DNA of 64,000 nt, from the NCBI RefSeq assembly GCF_019578655.1, contig NC_063259.1, forward strand, positions 24,415,277 to 24,479,276, written 5' to 3'. The notes beneath the pieces were generated by a model. The model searched no databases and was not told the DNA's origin. It saw nothing but the letters and a program-made list of their open reading frames with translations. Below are positions 25,813 through 38,007 of this stretch, one piece after another. Source of the stretch: Ricinus communis (taxonomy: Eukaryota > Streptophyta > Magnoliopsida > Malpighiales > Euphorbiaceae). Position numbers and translations under genes: made by a program. The stretch's first letter is position 1. Every line of letters begins with the position of its first letter.

Positions 25813-28169
25813 AGGAGCGTTACGGCCAATCAATCAGGCTTGCTGCAAATAGATCATATTTCTCCACTCAGAGACTTATCCACCCTTTAAAAGCACAGTT
25901 GACAGAAGCTATAATCTCCATTTTGATTTATAGTAATAATGATCAATTAGAGGATAGCCATGCAACTTCCTATCAAATAACTAATGCTTTAAAAGTATCA
26001 CATTCTCCCTATGAATGCATATTCAGCTTGAGACATAAAATAAATACATGCCCGTATCACCTTAATGGTAATAATCTAAAGAATAATGCATTCCACATGT
26101 AAATATACATTCAACTTAAAATTGTGAATAAACATATACTCATGTTACATTGCATTAAAATATTCAATTAATAGATGGGTAGCTGAAATTTGAACTCTAT
26201 AATCATATTATATGAAATAACTTATCTACTAAAATCATTAAGCTAGTAGATGAAATTTCAAAAATTATTTTATACATCATGAGTGATAAAACCTAGTGTA
26301 GAGTTGGCATCAAACATTAATAGTTTTTGTCACTTCACCGCCACCGCCACCGCCAACGCCAGCCACCTCTCCCCTCTCTGGCTGCTTCCATCGGTTGGCA
26401 TCAAACATCAATAATTATAAATTCTATTTACAATATCAATGGCACATTTATTTCAAAGTCTACATCTTCTATTTGAATACATGGATATGCAAATATTCAC
26501 ACATCTTTCAGTCTTTCATTTCATTTATACAGAAATCTATAAAAATTTATTATATTTTAAATAGAGTAGAATTTAATTTAGTATTTTATATAAACAAATT
26601 TATATAAAATTAATTATAATTAAATTAAAATATAACAAAATAGAGAAAATTTTTAAATAAATTTCACATTAGTAATTCAGTATATTTTATAACACTAAAA
26701 AATCTTTTTCAACTCTATTATTTTTTATTTATTTTTTCATATTTTTTTTATATAAAATAAACTTTTTTTTATAAATCTCAACCACAGATAATATTACTCA
26801 TTTACAGGAGTAATGTAAGCTCAAGGGCTCAATTTCTCTTGTTCTTTGTTAAACTACCCAATCCCTTGCAAGACTTTCTATTTCAATTTGACGAAATCAA
26901 CCTCTTAATTTTGCAAACCCCACATCAAAAATGAAAAATCACAGCGAATTGGTGTCATGGGAGACCATCATTTCTTCTCTTACGAATAGTAACTAAATAG
27001 CGTAAATAAAAGTAGTTTCATTTTAAACTTTTTTTTTCTATTTTCTATAAATGTATTTCACGCGTGATTTATATATTATAAAAATTTATTAAAATTCGTA
27101 ATATGTATATTGATGGAAATTAATAATAAAATATACAATGATCATAGTTTTTAAATCAAAGTAACAATAAAACGTCATATACTTTACTGAGTAAGTAAAA
27201 TACAAACTAGTCTACAATAAAAGTGAAATAGATTTTGGTCGTCGATTTACCAAAACAAAACAAGATTTTGAAATTTCAACCCATGAATTTGAAATTTCAG
27301 AACTAGCAATCAAAAACTTGTTTTCGAAGTAATGGACTAGTAAGAGAAACGATAGTAAAAGGGGGCATATTCTGGAAGAAAACAATGCATAGAACCTGGA
27401 AATCATCACGAAAGTTCAAAGAAAGAAAGAAGAACAAAAAACAAAAAGAAAGAAAGAAAGTCATCACAAAATTCATACAAGTGTGAAGATGGACCGTGTA
27501 GGTATTTCAAGTCCATACTTAATCTGGCATGGACCATTTGATCTTGGACCTATTCAAGGAACAAATAATTAATAGCTACTTATTAACTAGATTAACCAAA
27601 TTGGCCCCAACCCAATCACTAATAAAGTCCTCAAACTTCTACTTGTAAAAATAAAATCCCATTTTTGTGATACTTAAATAAAAAATTGGGACGTTTTATT
27701 ATTACGAATTGAAGATTGTGGACTTTCTTGATATAAAGGCGGTAATTTAGCTTCATTCAAATAAATATCAAACTTGTATTAGTAAAGAGCGTTTCCACTT
27801 ACAGCTACATTTGGCTGAGACTTGAGGGTTAAGAAGGTTAGCATTTAGTTCTTTTTTACTTTGATTTAATGCTTATGCAGTATATTTTGGTTAGTCTCTT
27901 CCTTAGATCAAAAGATCTTAAAATAAAAGAAAAAAGAGTATTAGGATTTTCTATTTAGTCATTTTAATTTATCAATAGATAATTATTTTATTATGATTTT
28001 TTTTAAATATTTATATTAGTTGTTTTTGTTCGCTCACAAAAATATTGATCATTACATTTCATTTAAAAGATAATGTTATTAAAGATTGATAACTTAATAG
28101 TTTTATCTATAACTGTTATACTTTAAATAATGTCTCATGTAACTATTGACCTCATTAGTATGGGACGGG
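25813..28169. other. AT-rich intergenic, no gene recognised
   Basis: No convincing coding frame. A short GCC/ACC-type tract occurs near 26335-26370 and GAAA runs near 27418-27460. Nothing else identified. Confidence 0.4.
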
Positions 28170-28520
28170 TTACCAGGGTCAAAGCGAATTCTTTCATTAA
28201 GATAATCCGAATTAAAAAATTCGGAATGAATCTAATCTCTTCAAGTAGGATTTGAATATACGACCAGTCAATTAACAGCCGACCGCTCTACCACTGAGCT
28301 ACTGAGGAACAATGGGAGATTAGATCTCATAGAGTTCAATTCCCATTCTCAACCCATGACCAATATGAGCTTGAAGTTTCTTTTGTAACTCCCAGAACTT
28401 CTTTATAGTTTCTTCGTTCCATACCTCATTTCATAGGGAACCTCAAAGTGGCTCTATTTCATTATATTCCATCCATATTCCAATTCCATTCATTTAATAT
28501 CCCTTTTCCTTTGGTGTCAT
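28170..28520. other. Nuclear plastid DNA insertion (NUPT)
   Basis: This stretch reads as the chloroplast inverted-repeat region around trnN-GUU, including the flanking spacer (phrases such as 'ctcaacccatgaccaatatg'). The similarity begins near 28170 and fades near 28520. Point changes of C-to-T/G-to-A type are visible in the tRNA, as expected of plastid DNA decaying in a methylated nuclear genome. Boundaries are approximate. Confidence 0.8.
28237..28308 (-). pseudogene. trnN-GUU: Decayed plastid trnN-GUU copy
   Basis: On the minus strand the 72 nt match chloroplast tRNA-Asn: acceptor start TCCTCAG, D-arm GTAGCTCAGTGG, anticodon GTT. The T-arm is altered (the usual GGTTCGAAT reads TATTCAAAT) and the acceptor 3' strand reads TTGAAGA, giving one C-A mismatch. 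It lacks the conserved T-loop motif, so it is probably not functional. It lies inside the plastid insertion. Confidence 0.85.
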
Positions 28521-29604
28521 TTAGAGCTAATATTTTATCAGGAGCTTTTATTGTTTAGATTTTTCAGTTGTACTACTGCCCCATTTTCTGCGGTCATTTT
28601 TGTTGATTTCAGCTCATTTTTAGCTAGAATTGGAGGTATGTGCACTTTCTAGCATCGATGCACTAGTTTAAGTAGGGTTCTTCATCACTTAAGATGTTTG
28701 TTTTTTGACTGGTTTTTTTTCTCTTTCTTTAATAAAAATCTTTTTGATTATCAAAAGAAAAAACCTCATTTCTTAATCCTAATTCAGAAACATTTAGGAG
28801 TAGAGGTTTTAGTCTCAAGTCAGTGTGTTATTTCATGACCAACATAAAGAGGTTGCTCCACATGTTGGAAGGAGACATGTTACAACATTCTTAGCACAAA
28901 TAAGTTATCAAACAAAGTCCATATTTTAATTTTTATTACTATCTCAAAAAATAATTCAATTTTAATTTATATGTGAATTAAAAATTGTGATTAATATTTA
29001 TTATTATTTTTCTAAAATACTCTTATTGAATATTTTATAAAAGCTATAATTTTAAAATTTAAAGTATCAAATTAATTACATATGGTAATATTTATGCTAA
29101 TTAATGAAGGTTAAATTTGATAATTACTTACTAAATTAATAATTTAAAAACAAGAGGACAATAGCTTAAGATCGGAAAGAGTATTGTAGGTTAATAATAG
29201 CTTCTAATATCTTTTTTTAAAGAAGAATAACTTCTAAAGCTAAAGACTATTTCCTTGGAATATCCATTTATCTTTCACGTCTTGTGTACCGAATTTATTG
29301 CATTTGTATTTTATTTTTAGCTAAATTTCACCCCCACATTACAGAACCTTTAATTTATGCAAATACTTTGTCATAAAAAAGTAATTTTGATTTGCTGTAG
29401 TGATCCGAGATCTAAGAGACTTCTTTTACAAATAAAAGAATTCTAAATGAGGTTGAAAAAAATTAGAAAAAATGTACGTGACTATTCATGCATACTCGAC
29501 TTCTTAATTCTCATATTATTATTGTTCGTTGCAGTGCTTACATAAGATCAATGATTGAGAATATAAAAGTAATAAAATTAGAGCCCATATCTACCTCTTA
29601 CATT
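28521..29604. other. Intergenic with possible LINE 3' tail
   Basis: At about 28725-28765 the phrase aataaaaatctttttgatta followed by an A-rich run resembles the 3' end of plant non-LTR retrotransposons. Otherwise AT-rich with nothing recognised up to the edge of the inverted sulfotransferase duplication. Confidence 0.3.
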
Positions 29605-29841
29605 ATTTATTTACTTCAATTGTTCAACTTGCATCAACTAAGCATTACATTTTCAAAGAACAGACTGAAGTGGGGAATCCAAAAAGAGAAAAAAGATTAA
29701 AAAAACAAAAACAAATACAAACAAACCAGGTGTTTCACACAATGTGAAGCACCTAAAGTCCAGTGGCTACATTCGCTAACTTATTGGCATAGGAAAAGAC
29801 TTTTTCTATACAGAGTGATTTTGTCTCTGTATATGAGTAAT

Positions 29842-30834
29842 CTAGGCATCTTGATCCGGAAGAGACGTTAATGTCAAACCTGAACCGCTTAATTTCTGCT
29901 GAAAAATCCTGTCGATGCGAGCTCCCATTTCTGGTGTTAAATGATTGACCCAATCTCCTGCCTGGCCGTTCCTGAAGTATACATGATTTGGAATCGCCAA
30001 TGTTGTGTTCTCTCTATGCCCGCCACTTTTATTCACCTCAAGATTGCTCAGATTCTCAAAGCTACACATGTTTGTAACCTTTTGCATAACCCCTTTTTCC
30101 TCTTCCTCCAAGCTAAAAGGATAGCCCATGAACTGTGCTAATTTCTTGACGTAAAAACTTGGGTCTTTCTTCATTTCTTCATATTTCAAGAAGAGCACCT
30201 TGTCAGGATATTCTACGCTTGCCTTCCAATATCCTAACACATGATCCCAATAGGGTCCATAATGCGCAGTTCCTTTGCAGAACAATTCAAATGCATCTTC
30301 TTTAGGAATTGGTTCAATATTCTTGGATATCAGCTGCTTGGCCACAAAGTACCATAAAGAAACAAATACATCCTTTGGATCCCTGCAAACGTAAACAATT
30401 TTACAGCCAGAATCAAGAATTGTTTTTGGTAAAGAAATATAAGGAACGTGTGTAGCCACAAGTGGAATTGCTGAGTCACGATCTCTGGAATCTTTTGCAA
30501 GATCAAGTTCCAAGAATGGAACACATTCATGTGGAACCTTCTTGAGCAAAGGGTTTGTGGAATCATCAAAGACACCTCGTGTAACAATCGCAAAAGTAAG
30601 AGCCTTGAGCCATGTTGTGCCAGTTTTTGGACAACTGGCTACAATTATATCATTGGGTTGAGCCTTGAAGTGTTCCTGAGCGGACATAACTCCTTCCGCG
30701 AATGATTCATAGTACCAAAAACCTTGGTACTTGTACATGTAATTCCTTGTATCCCAACCTTTTTCTTTTGGGAAACTTGAGATTATCGCTTTGTATTTGT
30801 TAATACAACCATCATTAGGAAAAAAGGATTCCAT
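29842..30834 (-). CDS. Cytosolic sulfotransferase (SOT1 of this cluster)
   Basis: PAPS-dependent soluble sulfotransferase of the plant SOT family, acting in the cytosol on a hydroxylated small molecule that cannot be named from sequence. Single exon, 330 aa, normal for the family. The PAPS 5'-phosphosulfate loop PKTGTTWLKAL, the catalytic-His region THVPY, the 3'-phosphate site CRDPKDVFVS and the C-terminal FRNGQAGDWVNHLTPEMG block are all present. I start at ATG 30834; the open frame runs six codons further upstream, but only to a TTG. It appears intact. A TATA-like sequence lies about 65 bp upstream (30897-30904). Its mirror copy at 55868-56860 is a pseudogene. Confidence 0.93.
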   Translation of the reverse strand: MESFFPNDGCINKYKAIISSFPKEKGWDTRNYMYKYQGFWYYESFAEGVMSAQEHFKAQPNDIIVASCPKTGTTWLKALTFAIVTRGVFDDSTNPLLKKVPHECVPFLELDLAKDSRDRDSAIPLVATHVPYISLPKTILDSGCKIVYVCRDPKDVFVSLWYFVAKQLISKNIEPIPKEDAFELFCKGTAHYGPYWDHVLGYWKASVEYPDKVLFLKYEEMKKDPSFYVKKLAQFMGYPFSLEEEEKGVMQKVTNMCSFENLSNLEVNKSGGHRENTTLAIPNHVYFRNGQAGDWVNHLTPEMGARIDRIFQQKLSGSGLTLTSLPDQDA

Positions 30835-31009
30835 GAAGAAAGCTGTACTCAATAATTATGAAATCTATTTGACATTAATGGATGAACATTGTGCCAATAT
30901 ATAACAATTTCGGAGATTTTGCCTTGGCCCATGTTTAGATTTGACGACAGAAACATCGTACAATTATTTTAAAAAATAATAATTATACAACCAAATCCAC
31001 TATTATCGG

Positions 31010-33743
31010 TCTCTTGCTTTATCCTTTTTTTTCTTTAATATAAAATTAAGATAATTAGCCTCAACTATCTCAGCTTTTCTTATTTTATCTTTAATCAATC
31101 AATTAATGGATTAACTATTGTCATTATTATACTTTAAACTTTTAATATAAATATATTAATTGAGATATAAAATCTTTTGACGTGTGTCAATAGTTTTAAC
31201 ACATGGGCATTATATTAAAGCCTACAAAGAAAAACACATAGGCATTATAATGTATAATATTTATATTTATTGTATATTTAATTAATCAACTAATAAATTA
31301 TTCTTTCTGTAAAATACCAATAAATTATTTTCATAGCTAATAGTATTTAATTATATTTTTCATATTATACTGAGTAATAAGTTAATTTTATATAATTTAT
31401 AATCCTTATAATAATGTACTAATTATTTACAATCAATAAATAAATTAATAAATTTTTTTAATAACTGTAGATATCTTTAACATAATTTTCATATGTATCA
31501 TTTTAAAATAAATTTTGTTTGAATGTGTAGTTTGATTTTAATTGAATAAACGTGCTTGCAATGATGTGGCTCTCTGGCTGTAGTCTTGCGAGTTTCGGTA
31601 TGGCTTGAGGATGTTAACCCTGGCCTGCCTTAGTTAGCTTTTGTCGGCAGATTGCCAATCTAATTATTATTTTTGCTAAGGAGGTTGTAATAGCATTCTT
31701 CTTTTTATTGTTTGGTGCACTCTTTTTTCTCTACACAAGTTTTGTATATGTAATCGAGTTTTCTTTAATAGGCTAGTTGAAAAAAAAAAATAAAAATTAG
31801 AAGTGATCGTCGTGTCAAAATATTTTGATCTTTAATGAAATCACAACTTTTAAAATAAAAATAATAAAGGAAACTTTTACTAAATTATCATGCATTTAAT
31901 ATATTTTTTATTTTTGAGTCTGTATTTACTTTTTTATTATTTTAATATCCGATGAATATGACTATTAGCAAATAATTATTAAATTACATAACATTGTTAA
32001 TAGGTGCTGACATAGCAAATGGAAAAATAATAGTTATTATATGCTATGTCAGAAATTTTTAATAATGTTGATGTAATTTGTTTATGATTTACTAATAGTT
32101 ATATTTATAAATTATTAAAATAATAAAGAAAAAATCATAAATCTTCAAGTAAAATTAGGAAAGAATTCTTCAACTAATTTGATATTATTTTGTTATATTA
32201 ATTATATTATACTGTATGATTATTTTATATATATATACGATTCATAGAAGTTGATATTATTTTATTGAAAGTATGAATATAAAAATCCATCAATGGAACA
32301 TAGAAAGCACTATTGAGTTTTTAGCAGAAGATTAATTTGTATGTCAATTACATGAATCAGTAACTCGGAAATGATGAGAAATGTTTTTAATCACAGTTTA
32401 CCATATCATTCATTCATAAGATTAATTATCCCTTGACGTATAGTATTATTTATTAAGTACAATATCTATATTGTTAAATATTTTGTTAATCACTCATTAT
32501 CAAAAATCAATTAAATAATATAGATTTTCATCTAATAAATAATGTCTTATTGACATTGGTTTTATTTACAAAGAACATAAAAATAAAAATAAAAGATGGG
32601 TTGAAAAGTTTTTGTGCAGATATGATTGTTAGTTCTCATTAAATATACTACATTAAACTTTAAAATCATAGCTATTTGGTTTCAACTATTTTAGATTTTT
32701 TATTTATTTAAATAATATTATACTTATTAAAATTTATTAATTTATTTTAAATTAATTTCATATAATTAATTTTTAATAATTTTTAATAAATAATTATTAT
32801 TTTAAAATTATATTTAATATATAAATAATTATGATATTTATATTTATTGTATTTGAAATCAGAATATTTTTATTAATGCAACATAGTTTTAATTTGTACT
32901 TTTAAAATAATCTTTATATATAATTTTTAATAATAAATGTAATTAAGCTAAACAAAATTAATTATAACATTTTAAATTATTATAAATTATTTTTATTAAT
33001 TTATATTATTAAAAATAATATGATAAAATAAACTATATTATCAATAGTTATTTAATATATTAACAACAATTAAAAATAAAATTTTATTATGTTATTTAAT
33101 TTATTAATTACCAACTATTATCCATCAGCTGCTAGCTATTAAATTACTAATTTTACTTAAAAAATTTCGAAAATAACTTTTTATTTATTTATTTAATTTT
33201 AGGATAGTGTATAAATTTTTAAATCAAAGAACTTCTATCTATAAAAATGAAATTGAGATCTCTATCTCTAAAAACGAATTAGAAGTTACATATAAAGTTA
33301 GATGAATAGAATGTAAAAATCTCTATCTCTAAAAACGCATTAGATCTCAAAAAATGATTTCAAGAACTTAAAATTATTTTATTTCATGGAATACATACAT
33401 AATAATTTTCTGAATGTGCGTAGTTTATTATATTTAATTAATTAGCAAAATTATACAATCGAATAATATGAAATTTACCATGTTAAAACTAACTAAATCA
33501 AAACATATATATATATCAATACATTAGCCTAAAAAGAGCTTAAACAAAAGAATTGTCACACGTAGTAAAATATAATCAGTCCGATAAGAAAACGCAAGCC
33601 TAATACTGTAAACCAATTAGGTTAAAACCAACAAGAAAGTACATAACAATAGTTTTTCCTCCAAAGAGTGCTATAACAGATAGCAAAAACCACAATGTTA
33701 TTATCCCACAAACGAAAAAAAAAAAAAGAACAGTAACTGAAGA
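31010..33743. other. Spacer between SOT1 and SOT2
   Basis: Extremely AT-rich. Apart from the LINE 3' fragment at 31540-31795 I see no gene. Parts mirror the right arm at 53.4-55.7 kb, but the two spacers differ in length. Confidence 0.5.
31540..31795 (+). mobile_element. LINE 3' end, 5'-truncated
   Basis: Reading plus, the sequence matches the fragment at 54240-54515 on the minus strand and ends in an A-rich tail (about 31781-31793). In the less decayed right copy, the start translates to GACNDMAHSLASLG, like the end of the RNase H region of plant LINEs. The mirror copy shows it was present before the inverted duplication. Confidence 0.55.
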
Positions 33744-34820
33744 TTAGGTCGAGCTAGATCCATCACCTGTCACCAGACCAGGAGACATCATAGTCAAGCC
33801 AGAACCTGTCAACTTCTGCTCCATTATCTCATCCAAACGAGCACCCATTTCAGGTGTTAAATGACTTTTCCAATCTCCTACCTTACCTTTTCTAAAGAAT
33901 ATGTTATTTTCGATATCTATTGATGTGTTTTCTCTACGTCCATGTTTATTGACTTCAAGATTGCTCAGATTCTCAAAGCTGCACATGTTCACAATCTTCT
34001 GCATGGCCCCATTTTCCTCCTCCTCTAAAGTGAAAGAATAGCCCATGAAATCTGCTAATTTCTTGACGTGAAAAGTTGCATCTTTCTTCATGTCTTCATA
34101 TTTCAAAAATAATATTTTCTCAGGATATTCTCGTCTTGCCTTCCAATACCCTAAAACATGATTCCAATAGGGTCCATATGTTACAAATCCTTTGCAAAAT
34201 AACTCAAAGGCCTCTCCCAGAGGAAGTGGTTCCGAACCCATTAATCTCAGCAACTTGGCAAGAAAAAACCACATGGAAACGAACACATCCTTTGGATCTC
34301 TCCATAAATAAACAATTTTGCAACCAGAAGCAAGAATTGATTTTGGCAAACTAGTGTAAGGCATGTGCGTCCCCACAAGTGGAATTGTCATGTCTCGATT
34401 ATTCGAGTCTTTTGCAAGATCAACCTCCAAGAAAGGCACACAATCATGTGGGCCTTTTTTCAGTAAAGGGCTAGTTGAATCTATATCAAAGTTTGACCTG
34501 GTAACGATGGCAAAAGCTAGAGCTTTAAGCCATACTGTACCAGTTTTCATGAAGCTAGCCAGGATTATATCGGTTGATCGAGCCATGAAGTGATCTTGAG
34601 CTGAAAGCACTCCCGCCAAGAAAGGTCCCATGAACCAGAAATCTTGATACTGATAGAGACCGCCGCTGTTAAGGCTCCAATCTCTTTCCCTTGGAAAAGT
34701 TAAGATGATCTCTTTGTACTTATCGCTACTATTAGTTCTTGGGTCCTTCTCTTGTTCATTGATTATCTCCTCATCATTTTTGCCAAGATGGATTTGGCAG
34801 GAAGGAGAAGAGGAATCCAT
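33744..34820 (-). CDS. Cytosolic sulfotransferase (SOT2 of this cluster)
   Basis: Plant SOT-family protein, single exon, 358 aa, with an N-terminal extension of about 25 charged residues compared with SOT1. The PAPS loop reads FMKTGTVWLKAL where SOT1 has PKTGTTWLKAL: proline to methionine and the second threonine to valine. The THMPY region, WRDPKDVFVS site and RKGKVGDWK block are intact. The start at ATG 34820 is in good context. The substrate is unknown. The P-to-M change is shared with SOT3, and both changes with the broken mirror copy SOT4 at 47133. Activity is likely but the valine may alter PAPS binding. I see no frameshift or stop. Confidence 0.92.
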   Translation of the reverse strand: MDSSSPSCQIHLGKNDEEIINEQEKDPRTNSSDKYKEIILTFPRERDWSLNSGGLYQYQDFWFMGPFLAGVLSAQDHFMARSTDIILASFMKTGTVWLKALAFAIVTRSNFDIDSTSPLLKKGPHDCVPFLEVDLAKDSNNRDMTIPLVGTHMPYTSLPKSILASGCKIVYLWRDPKDVFVSMWFFLAKLLRLMGSEPLPLGEAFELFCKGFVTYGPYWNHVLGYWKARREYPEKILFLKYEDMKKDATFHVKKLADFMGYSFTLEEEENGAMQKIVNMCSFENLSNLEVNKHGRRENTSIDIENNIFFRKGKVGDWKSHLTPEMGARLDEIMEQKLTGSGLTMMSPGLVTGDGSSST

Positions 34821-35195
34821 GGACGATCGATGGGCTAGGTAGCTAGTTAAGGGTAAAACAAAAGGAGATGGTTTAGAGCACGGAGATAGAGAGAAGCATT
34901 ACCGGGCGGATGTAAGCCAATCCATTAAGTACTGTTACATGCAAAGGTGGCGTTTTCCAGTGATTACTGGTGTCCGATTCATCCATGAGTTGAACGCGTC
35001 GACCCAGAATTTAAAAATTGTTATTACGAACTCTTGCGTATTTTATGAGATTAAGAGAGAAATTAATTAATAGCTCCTTCTTGGTCATAGCCGACCTCTC
35101 TGACTTCGTATCTGTTTTATTTTTTTATTAGCTGCTTGACATTCATAACGGTGCATGAAATAATATATAGAAAGCACAGATCCGACTTGACTTCT

Positions 35196-36921
35196 GCATA
35201 TCGATCTTTCCAGGAAAATAGAACAAGAGATCAACTTCTCGCCAGTGGATTAGCATGTTAACGCATTCCATATCATTCTTGATCTATAAATTTTAGTTAG
35301 TGATGATACTTATAGTTCTCCAATTACTTTCCGAAATGCGTAAAATCCTAATATTTAGTCCCTGTTTATGGATTTCAACTGACTTTGTTACTTCGTCAGG
35401 TTGCACAGAAATGAAAAATAAAAATTAGACACAATTGGAAAAACTATGATGATAAAAATATATTTATATCCATAAAATATAGCATAAGTATTAATTTTAA
35501 AGATATTGTATTAATAACTAAACTGATATTCTAAATTAATGATAGTACCTTTTGATAAAAGTAATAATAAATAGATAAATCATTCATTTTAAACTTATAA
35601 TACAAAATTATAGATATTTAGTTGTATGTTTATATAAGAAAAATAAAATAAATATATTTTTTATTTAAACATTAAAGACATATGTTTAAAACTCCATTTT
35701 TACCTTTTTTTATTAAGGTAAAAAAAGGTAAAAATAAATGAATAAATAGAAACTCCATTTTTTCAATTCTCGAAACATATTTAAAACTTTTTGAAGAATT
35801 TTGGTGTGTAACACGTGTCCAACAGAGAAATATTGATATTCTAGAAGAAAATGACCATTTCTTCTTTTTATTTTTTCTTAAAGAAGTAAAAGTTATCGGT
35901 AACATAAAGAGGGATTAAATTTCATGCGAAGTGATTGATGACAGTTATTGCAAAATAATTCCATTTCATCTTGTGGAGCTCATTCAACCATTACTAAAAT
36001 GTAATTCTAGTCAAAATTATATAATCTAATTACTAATTTAATTTTAAATTTTATACTTTATAAATTCTAGAATAATTTATTTAATTATTTTAAAATTCTA
36101 GAATAAATATTTATATTTTTAGTTTATTTTTAGAAATATTTCTCAACAATAATTTTTAAAATTATATAAATAAAAAAAATAACGTAAAAGTCAACAGTAC
36201 TTACTAAAAAATTAATTATTACGAATTAATATTAATAATTTATTCTAAACTTAATAATAAAATATTTAAAAGTTTAATCTATATACATCTTTTTACATAT
36301 TTTATATTTAAATATATCAATATTTTTTTAATTTATTAATTTTTATTTTAATAAGTAGGATTGATTTGCCATATTATTTTTTAATTGTAAAATTTTAAAA
36401 AATTATTTTTAAAATATATTTTTAAAAATAAATTAAAAGCATGGATATTTATTTTAAAAATTTAAAATAATGAGTTAAAAGTATTAAAGAATGTAAAGTT
36501 TAAAATTTAATTAGTAATTAAACCAAATTATATTCAATTGGTCAAAAGAAAAACCACGTCATAATATATTCAGTTTTTGAAATATCAGGGTGATAAGCAC
36601 TATTTTAAATGATTTAGGAAGACCGAGCAAAGTAGACCATAATATTCAAACTTTTAAGAGTTTAATAATTTAGTGTCTTAATTTTATTTTCTATCAATGA
36701 AGTGTTTAACTTGTAAATGATAAACAACGAAGCGTAAGTAGCAGGTTGCTTTCAATCTACCTGACGAGTTGGATTAACTAGTCATACAAGCACTACTCAA
36801 TAATATTTTATTTTTGTTATATGGGAGCTTAGTCCAGCTCCGGATTAATATTTTTTTTCTTAGGTACTCATTATACGCATTAAAAAATTTATAATTTATA
36901 GATTTACACGTTATATTCTAA
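35196..36921. other. AT-rich spacer inside the inverted duplication
   Basis: No gene recognised. AT content is extreme in 36000-36550. The short minus frame at 35672-35905 has no family resemblance. Confidence 0.4.
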
Positions 36922-37632
36922 TGAGAAAATGTGCATTATAGCCTCAAGTAAATTTTTTTAATCATCTTGGCCTCTCCATTAATGGTGGCTCCTTAAGCTG
37001 GAGACGTTTATTTCCTCTAAATTGATGTTGCTTTATTTTCGGACCGTTAAGCTTATAATTAGATCCAAAAACACTAACATGACTCACCTTTTTTAGTTAA
37101 GTAGTAGCTCACATTCTCCAACTATACTTTCAAGTGCAACTTCATCAATTTCAGACCTATTTTTGCAAGAGATCTAGTCAATAAAATGAATAGATATTTC
37201 TATTTTTGCAATAAAGGTTCTTAAATTAGAATATCCACCTGGTGAGCCTATTGGTAAGAGAGGGATTGAATTTGATAAAGTTGGACTTGAAAGCAATGGG
37301 GAGTTAAGAAGGTAGGTTTGAGATTGATGAAGTTGGATCAAAGGTGTGGCTGGAGAAGGTGAGTCATGGGCTGGAGAAAGTGAGCTATCACCTGGTTGGA
37401 GAAAGTGAGTCATGTCAGTGTTTTTAGACCCATTGCAAGTTTAATAGTCTGAAAATAAAGCGACATTAGCTTAGAGTAAACAAACGTCTTCAGCTTAAGA
37501 AATCACCATTAGTGGAGAAACCAAAACGACGAGAAAAACTTACTTTTTTAGTTATATACATCTAAAAATACTATAAAGACCAATCCGCTCTTAATGATAA
37601 ATGTTAGGGGTCATAATGCATCTTTTTTTTAT
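36922..37632. mobile_element. Mutator-like element with long inverted repeats
   Basis: The two ends are imperfect inverted repeats of roughly 170 and 200 bp: left about 36922-37090, right about 37410-37632 read in reverse, sharing for example a TTAAGCTG-AGACGTTT block and 'aaaaacactgacatg'. The right repeat has about 75 bp extra. An 8 bp direct repeat tattctaa flanks it at 36914-36921 and 37633-37640. There is no transposase frame. The superfamily call is inferred from the long TIRs and the duplication size. Confidence 0.65.
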
Positions 37633-37640
37633 TATTCTAA

Positions 37641-38007
37641 CTTCTTAAATGAAATCTACTTAACTTGAAAGTTCTTTTATATCATACTATGGTTTTATTT
37701 TTCTGTTAAAATGAGTTATTTAAGGAGATATGACTAATATGATAGTAAACATTATTGGACAATAAAACGAATAGTATATAATAAAAAGAAAGACCGGCAA
37801 AATAAAATACATTTAACAGTTGTGGAAATTAAACAATGCAACAGAGAAAAAATATGCAATCACCATATAGAGAAGAAGATGGCGCTACAGTACATAGTTT
37901 TAGCATATTTATTTGACGAGATGTCGAATAAGAACATGGTGCATGTTTACTTGACGAGATGTCAAATAAAACATGGATCAATGGCTTAATTAGTGATCTA
38001 ATGCAGA
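37641..38007. other. Spacer, SOT3 3' side
   Basis: Short AT-rich stretch, probably including SOT3 3' UTR. Nothing else seen. Confidence 0.5.

Larger units (their letters stand above)
29605..35195. repeat. Left arm of the large inverted duplication
   Basis: Read in reverse complement, this arm matches the right arm (about 46880-57085) in order: 3' flank, SOT1, its promoter, LINE 3' end, SOT2, its 5' flank. Matches extend well outside the coding sequences, for example the GAACGCGT-containing stretch upstream of SOT2 (near 34990) against 46980. The arms differ by insertions: about 110 bp near 35035-35145 in this arm, and the copia element and a segment near 54.6-55.2 kb in the other. Limits are by eye. 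Confidence 0.85.

Noticed and set aside
28237..28308. trnN-GUU as a functional nuclear tRNA gene
   Set aside because: The T-loop motif is lost and the acceptor stem has a mismatch; it lies inside plastid-derived DNA.
30835..30852. Six-codon N-terminal extension of SOT1 (and the longer one of SOT3)
   Set aside because: The extensions begin at TTG rather than ATG, and the internal ATG gives the same MESS/MESF start seen in the relatives.
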